A DNA stretch of 6,517 bases from Anaerolineae bacterium (lineage in GTDB: Bacteria; Chloroflexota; Anaerolineae; 4572-78; J111). Below are positions 4,543 to 6,517 of this stretch, one piece after another. Position 1 is the first letter of the stretch; every line of letters starts with the position of its first letter. The notes beneath the pieces were generated by a model. The model searched no databases. It worked only from the letters and a program-made list of their open reading frames with translations, and was not told where the DNA came from. Both the position numbers and the translations under genes were made by a program. The stretch spans positions 12,009 through 18,525 of the forward strand of contig JAGRBY010000076.1 of assembly GCA_020433835.1 (NCBI GenBank). The letters run 5' to 3'.

Positions 4543-5424
4543 ATGACGTATCAAACCGATAAACTTAAAAAGCTTGTCGCTCTGGTAGAACGGAACGCTC
4601 CGCAAGAAGGAACTTATGTTACCGATTTTAAAAAGTTCGGTACGTTTAAGTCTTCTAGTAGGCACACCAAAATGCCCAGCTATTACGACCCGGCGATTAT
4701 CATGGTGGGTCAGGGAAAAAAACGATGTTTTATCGGCAACCAAACTTACGAATATGGAGCGGGTGATTACCTGATTTCGTTTTTGCCGATGTCTTTGGAC
4801 GTAGAAATTGTTGAGGCCAGTCCCGATAAGCCCTTTCTAGCCGCCGGCGTTAGCATCGACTTGATACGATTAGCTGACGTTTTGCTCAGGATGGAACGGG
4901 TCGAAGGGGATGTGACCAAACCGGTTTCAACCGATCCGTCCGGTATCTTTTCGGCCCCGTTGAATGATAATCTACTCGATCCGACCATTCGGCTGTTGGA
5001 GGCGCTGGACAATCCACGAGATGCGGTCATTTTGGGCGATTTGATTGTAGATGAAATCTACTACCGTATTTTATGTGATGAACGGGGCGGCGATCTGCGA
5101 ACATTTTTGCAGCAGCGAGGACAAATTCAGCGTGTGGCCAAAGCGGTGCAGTATATTCAACAAAATATCAACAAACCCGTGTCGGTTGAAGAATTGGCCG
5201 AAATGGTTCACATGAGCCGAACCAGTTTTTACGAGAAGTTCAAAGAAGTGATGCACGTCTCGCCGTTGCAATACGCTAAGGAAGTTAAACTACTTAAAGC
5301 CCAAACGCTTCTCAAAGAAGGCAAAAATGCCAGCGAGGCAGGCTATTTGGTTGGCTACAACAGTCCGGCCCAATTTAGTCGGGAATATAAACGCCATTTT
5401 GGCTTTGCGCCGTCGGCGACGTGA
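4543..5424 (+). CDS. AraC-family transcriptional regulator with AraC_N cupin-like domain (293 aa)
   Basis: The N-terminal half (about residues 20-175) has the pattern of the AraC_N sensor domain, with PAIIMVGQGKKRCFIG and the GDYLISFLPM strand. The C-terminal half carries two helix-turn-helix units, about 213-234 (SVEELAEMVHMSRTSFYEKF) and 263-285 (ASEAGYLVGYNSPAQFSREY), as in the AraC/XylS DNA-binding domain. It probably activates a nearby operon in response to an unknown small molecule; members of this group often sit beside SDR or aldo-keto reductase genes. I chose ATG 4543 because AGGAG (4531-4535) is seven bases upstream; the longer frame begins at a TTG without a binding site. The protein stops soon after the second HTH and looks some residues short of the usual C-terminal tail. 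The stop overlaps an SDR gene fragment, so the end may have been altered by a deletion. Confidence 0.92.
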   Translation: MTYQTDKLKKLVALVERNAPQEGTYVTDFKKFGTFKSSSRHTKMPSYYDPAIIMVGQGKKRCFIGNQTYEYGAGDYLISFLPMSLDVEIVEASPDKPFLAAGVSIDLIRLADVLLRMERVEGDVTKPVSTDPSGIFSAPLNDNLLDPTIRLLEALDNPRDAVILGDLIVDEIYYRILCDERGGDLRTFLQQRGQIQRVAKAVQYIQQNINKPVSVEELAEMVHMSRTSFYEKFKEVMHVSPLQYAKEVKLLKAQTLLKEGKNASEAGYLVGYNSPAQFSREYKRHFGFAPSAT

Positions 5425-5585
5425 AGAAACGATTTTGGCAAGAGAAGAATGAGGTTATTATTGTCGGTCGCAATGCAGCCAAGCTGGCCCAAGTTCAAGC
5501 CGTGCTGCCCGGCATCAAAACAGAATGCCTGGATGTTAGCGATGTAGCTTCGCTGGAACAGCTGCCGAATACGCGACACCTTTGA
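5421..5585 (+). pseudogene. SDR gene fragment, lacking the cofactor loop and catalytic part
   Basis: A frame open from 5421 to the stop at 5583-5585 encodes RFWQEKNEVIIVGRN (residues 5-19) followed by AAKLAQVQAVLPGIKT and CLDVSDVASLEQL. This is the second helix-strand unit of a DltE-like SDR, ending in the conserved D-V-S-D segment. The preceding TGxxxGIG loop and everything after this region, including NNAG and YxxxK, are absent, so it cannot be an active enzyme. A GTG at 5421 overlaps the araC stop by four bases, but this probably reflects a deletion joining araC to the interior of the SDR gene, not a designed overlap. The fragment suggests the AraC regulator once had an adjacent SDR target. 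Confidence 0.75.
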
Positions 5586-5661
5586 TGCCGTGCCGGAAAC
5601 GCAATACTTCGAAACCCCGATTGTTGTGGACAACGTCGCCGGGGCTATAATCCGAGAATAA
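5566..5661 (+). pseudogene. C-terminal remnant of an unidentified gene
   Basis: In a different frame from the SDR fragment, about 30 codons read RDTFDAVPETQYF and ETPIVVDNVAGAIIRE up to the TAA at 5659-5661. The segment looks like the natural end of a protein, but I do not recognise the family. It has no start codon or ribosome binding site, and its left edge merges with the SDR fragment near 5560-5575, suggesting a second deletion junction. It could instead be chance coding character. Confidence 0.4.
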
Positions 5662-5698
5662 TTACCCGATTAACCCTACAGTCTTCCATAGAAAAACT

Positions 5699-6517
5699 AT
5701 GACCAAAACTTTTCAACTCGATGCCATCGCCCGGCTACCGATGCCCGGCGATAACGTGGCGATTGCCACCCAACGCCTGGAGCAAGGCACAACCATCGCC
5801 ACCGGAAACCACCAATTTAGCCTCGACCACACGATTATGGAGGGGCACCGCTTTGCCGTGCAGCCTATCGCCGCCGGTGCACCGCTTTTATCGTGGCAGT
5901 TGCCATTTGGCTTCGCCCTCCGAGATATTGAGCCGGGCGCTTACGTCTGCAACGCCGGTATGCTCGATGCGCTGCGCATCCGCCGCCTCGATTTTACCCT
6001 GCCCACCAGCCCCAACTTTGAAGAGCGCATTCAGCCTTATCGGCTCGATGAATCAAGCTTCCGCGCAGCCGAGCAGGTGCCGCTTTACGAGCACAGCCGC
6101 ACCTTTGTGGGCTATCGCCGCGATGGAAATCGGGGCGTGGGCACGCGCAATACGATTGTCCTGCTGGGTACGACGTCTCGGACTGCCGGTTATGTGCAGC
6201 AGTTGGCCCAGCGGTTGAAAGAAGCGGCGGCTAACTACTCCAACATTGACGGCATCGTGGCCGTGGCCCACACTGAAGGCGGGGTAGCGCAGCCCAACAA
6301 CCGCGAGCTGCTGCTGCGCACGCTGGCCGGGTTTATGGTCCATCCCAACGTGGGCGCGGTGCTGGCCGTTGATTACGGCCTGGAGCCGGTCACCAACGCC
6401 ATGCTGCGCGATTATCTCACGGCCAACGCCTATCCGCTCGACGCGGTGCCGCATCACTTTTTGTCGCTGATCGGCAGCTTCCAGGCCAACTTGGAGCGCG
6501 GCGAAACGATTGTCAAA
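5699..6517 (+). CDS. UxaA-family hydrolase/dehydratase (altronate or galactarate dehydratase-like), 3' truncated by window end
   Basis: An open frame of 273 codons begins MTKTFQLDAIARLPMPGDNV and runs off the window with no stop. Residues about 10-95 form the N-terminal SAF-type domain seen in altronate and galactarate dehydratases (GDNVAIATQRL, GTTIATG, later WQLPFGFALRDIEPGAYVCN). The linker leads to FVGYRRDGNRGVGTRN (136-151), the entry to the catalytic UxaA domain, then VAVAHTEGG (187-195) and the long conserved stretch around 199-230. The family removes water from sugar acids in hexuronate or hexarate breakdown. The usual Gly-Cys-Gly pattern after the His is here HTEGGV, so the substrate may differ and I give no gene symbol. 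The start has no clear Shine-Dalgarno, but the N-terminus is family-like. The gene is GC-rich compared with the region to its left. The catalytic C-terminus lies outside the window. Confidence 0.88.
   Translation, partial: MTKTFQLDAIARLPMPGDNVAIATQRLEQGTTIATGNHQFSLDHTIMEGHRFAVQPIAAGAPLLSWQLPFGFALRDIEPGAYVCNAGMLDALRIRRLDFTLPTSPNFEERIQPYRLDESSFRAAEQVPLYEHSRTFVGYRRDGNRGVGTRNTIVLLGTTSRTAGYVQQLAQRLKEAAANYSNIDGIVAVAHTEGGVAQPNNRELLLRTLAGFMVHPNVGAVLAVDYGLEPVTNAMLRDYLTANAYPLDAVPHHFLSLIGSFQANLERGETIVK

Noticed and set aside
5355..5633. Minus-strand frame of 92 codons
   Set aside because: It is antisense to the araC end and the SDR fragment, with no promoter, binding site or motif.
5721..6218. Plus-strand frame of 165 codons, and a minus-strand frame at 6053-6457
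   Set aside because: Both overlap the UxaA-family frame beginning at 5699, which is open to the window end and carries conserved motifs; these are frame shadows.

Overview
This window reads as a bacterial accessory region. Two oxidoreductase/regulator modules have been brought together next to small repeats and gene debris. Gene starts are mostly ATG with AGGAG-type ribosome binding sites, and two good sigma70-type promoters can be read by eye (TTGTTA/TATAAT ahead of the small left-end gene and ahead of the AraC gene). A third promoter, TTGACA/TAATAT, drives a TetR gene. I cannot place the organism firmly. The style of the UxaA-family protein and of the small acidic left-end protein is compatible with Chloroflexota or another environmental phylum, but that is an impression and not a result. 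Base composition is visibly mosaic: the left-end small gene is AT-rich, the TetR genes and one SDR gene are intermediate, and the outer SDR gene (805-1767) and the UxaA gene (from 5699) are GC-rich.

Layout. Positions 22-291 (-) encode a small acidic helical protein with its own promoter. Positions 292-804 hold no gene but carry two repeat elements: a 124-bp MITE-like inverted repeat (408-531) and a REP-like element with GTCATGCCCG ends (593-692). A minus-strand cluster follows, read right to left: tetR-2 (3571-4140), SDR-2 (2729-3517), tetR-1 (2059-2631), a decayed or tiny ORF region (1892-2032), then SDR-1 (805-1767). A single arm of the MITE-like repeat recurs at 4293-4327. To its right, on the plus strand, lie an AraC-type regulator (4543-5424), 270 bp of gene debris including an SDR fragment, and the 5' part of a UxaA-family (sugar-acid dehydratase-like) gene running off the window at 6517.

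How the parts fit. Each TetR gene has a palindromic operator-like site at its own promoter or 5' end and a second related site just after its stop codon, immediately ahead of a shared 11-base leader (GATAAAGGAGA). All four sites are variants of one motif, and three share GAACATTCGTT. This suggests two diverged copies of an ancestral tetR-operator-target module, in which each repressor controls itself and its downstream gene, possibly with cross-talk. In the tetR-2 module the target is the intact SDR-2. In the tetR-1 module the original target start has been lost or reduced to an unrecognised short ORF ending in a REP-like repeat, and a differently composed SDR (SDR-1) follows. The tetR-1 promoter contains its operator exactly within the 17-bp spacer, and its start codon coincides with the predicted transcription start, implying leaderless translation.

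The AraC gene is followed without a gap by a fragment of another SDR gene that lacks its glycine-rich nucleotide loop. This again fits a regulator-SDR pair, here broken. I see no complete mobile element, CRISPR array, tRNA or rRNA. I see no clear evidence for a wholly new system; the most interesting content is regulatory architecture and repeats.
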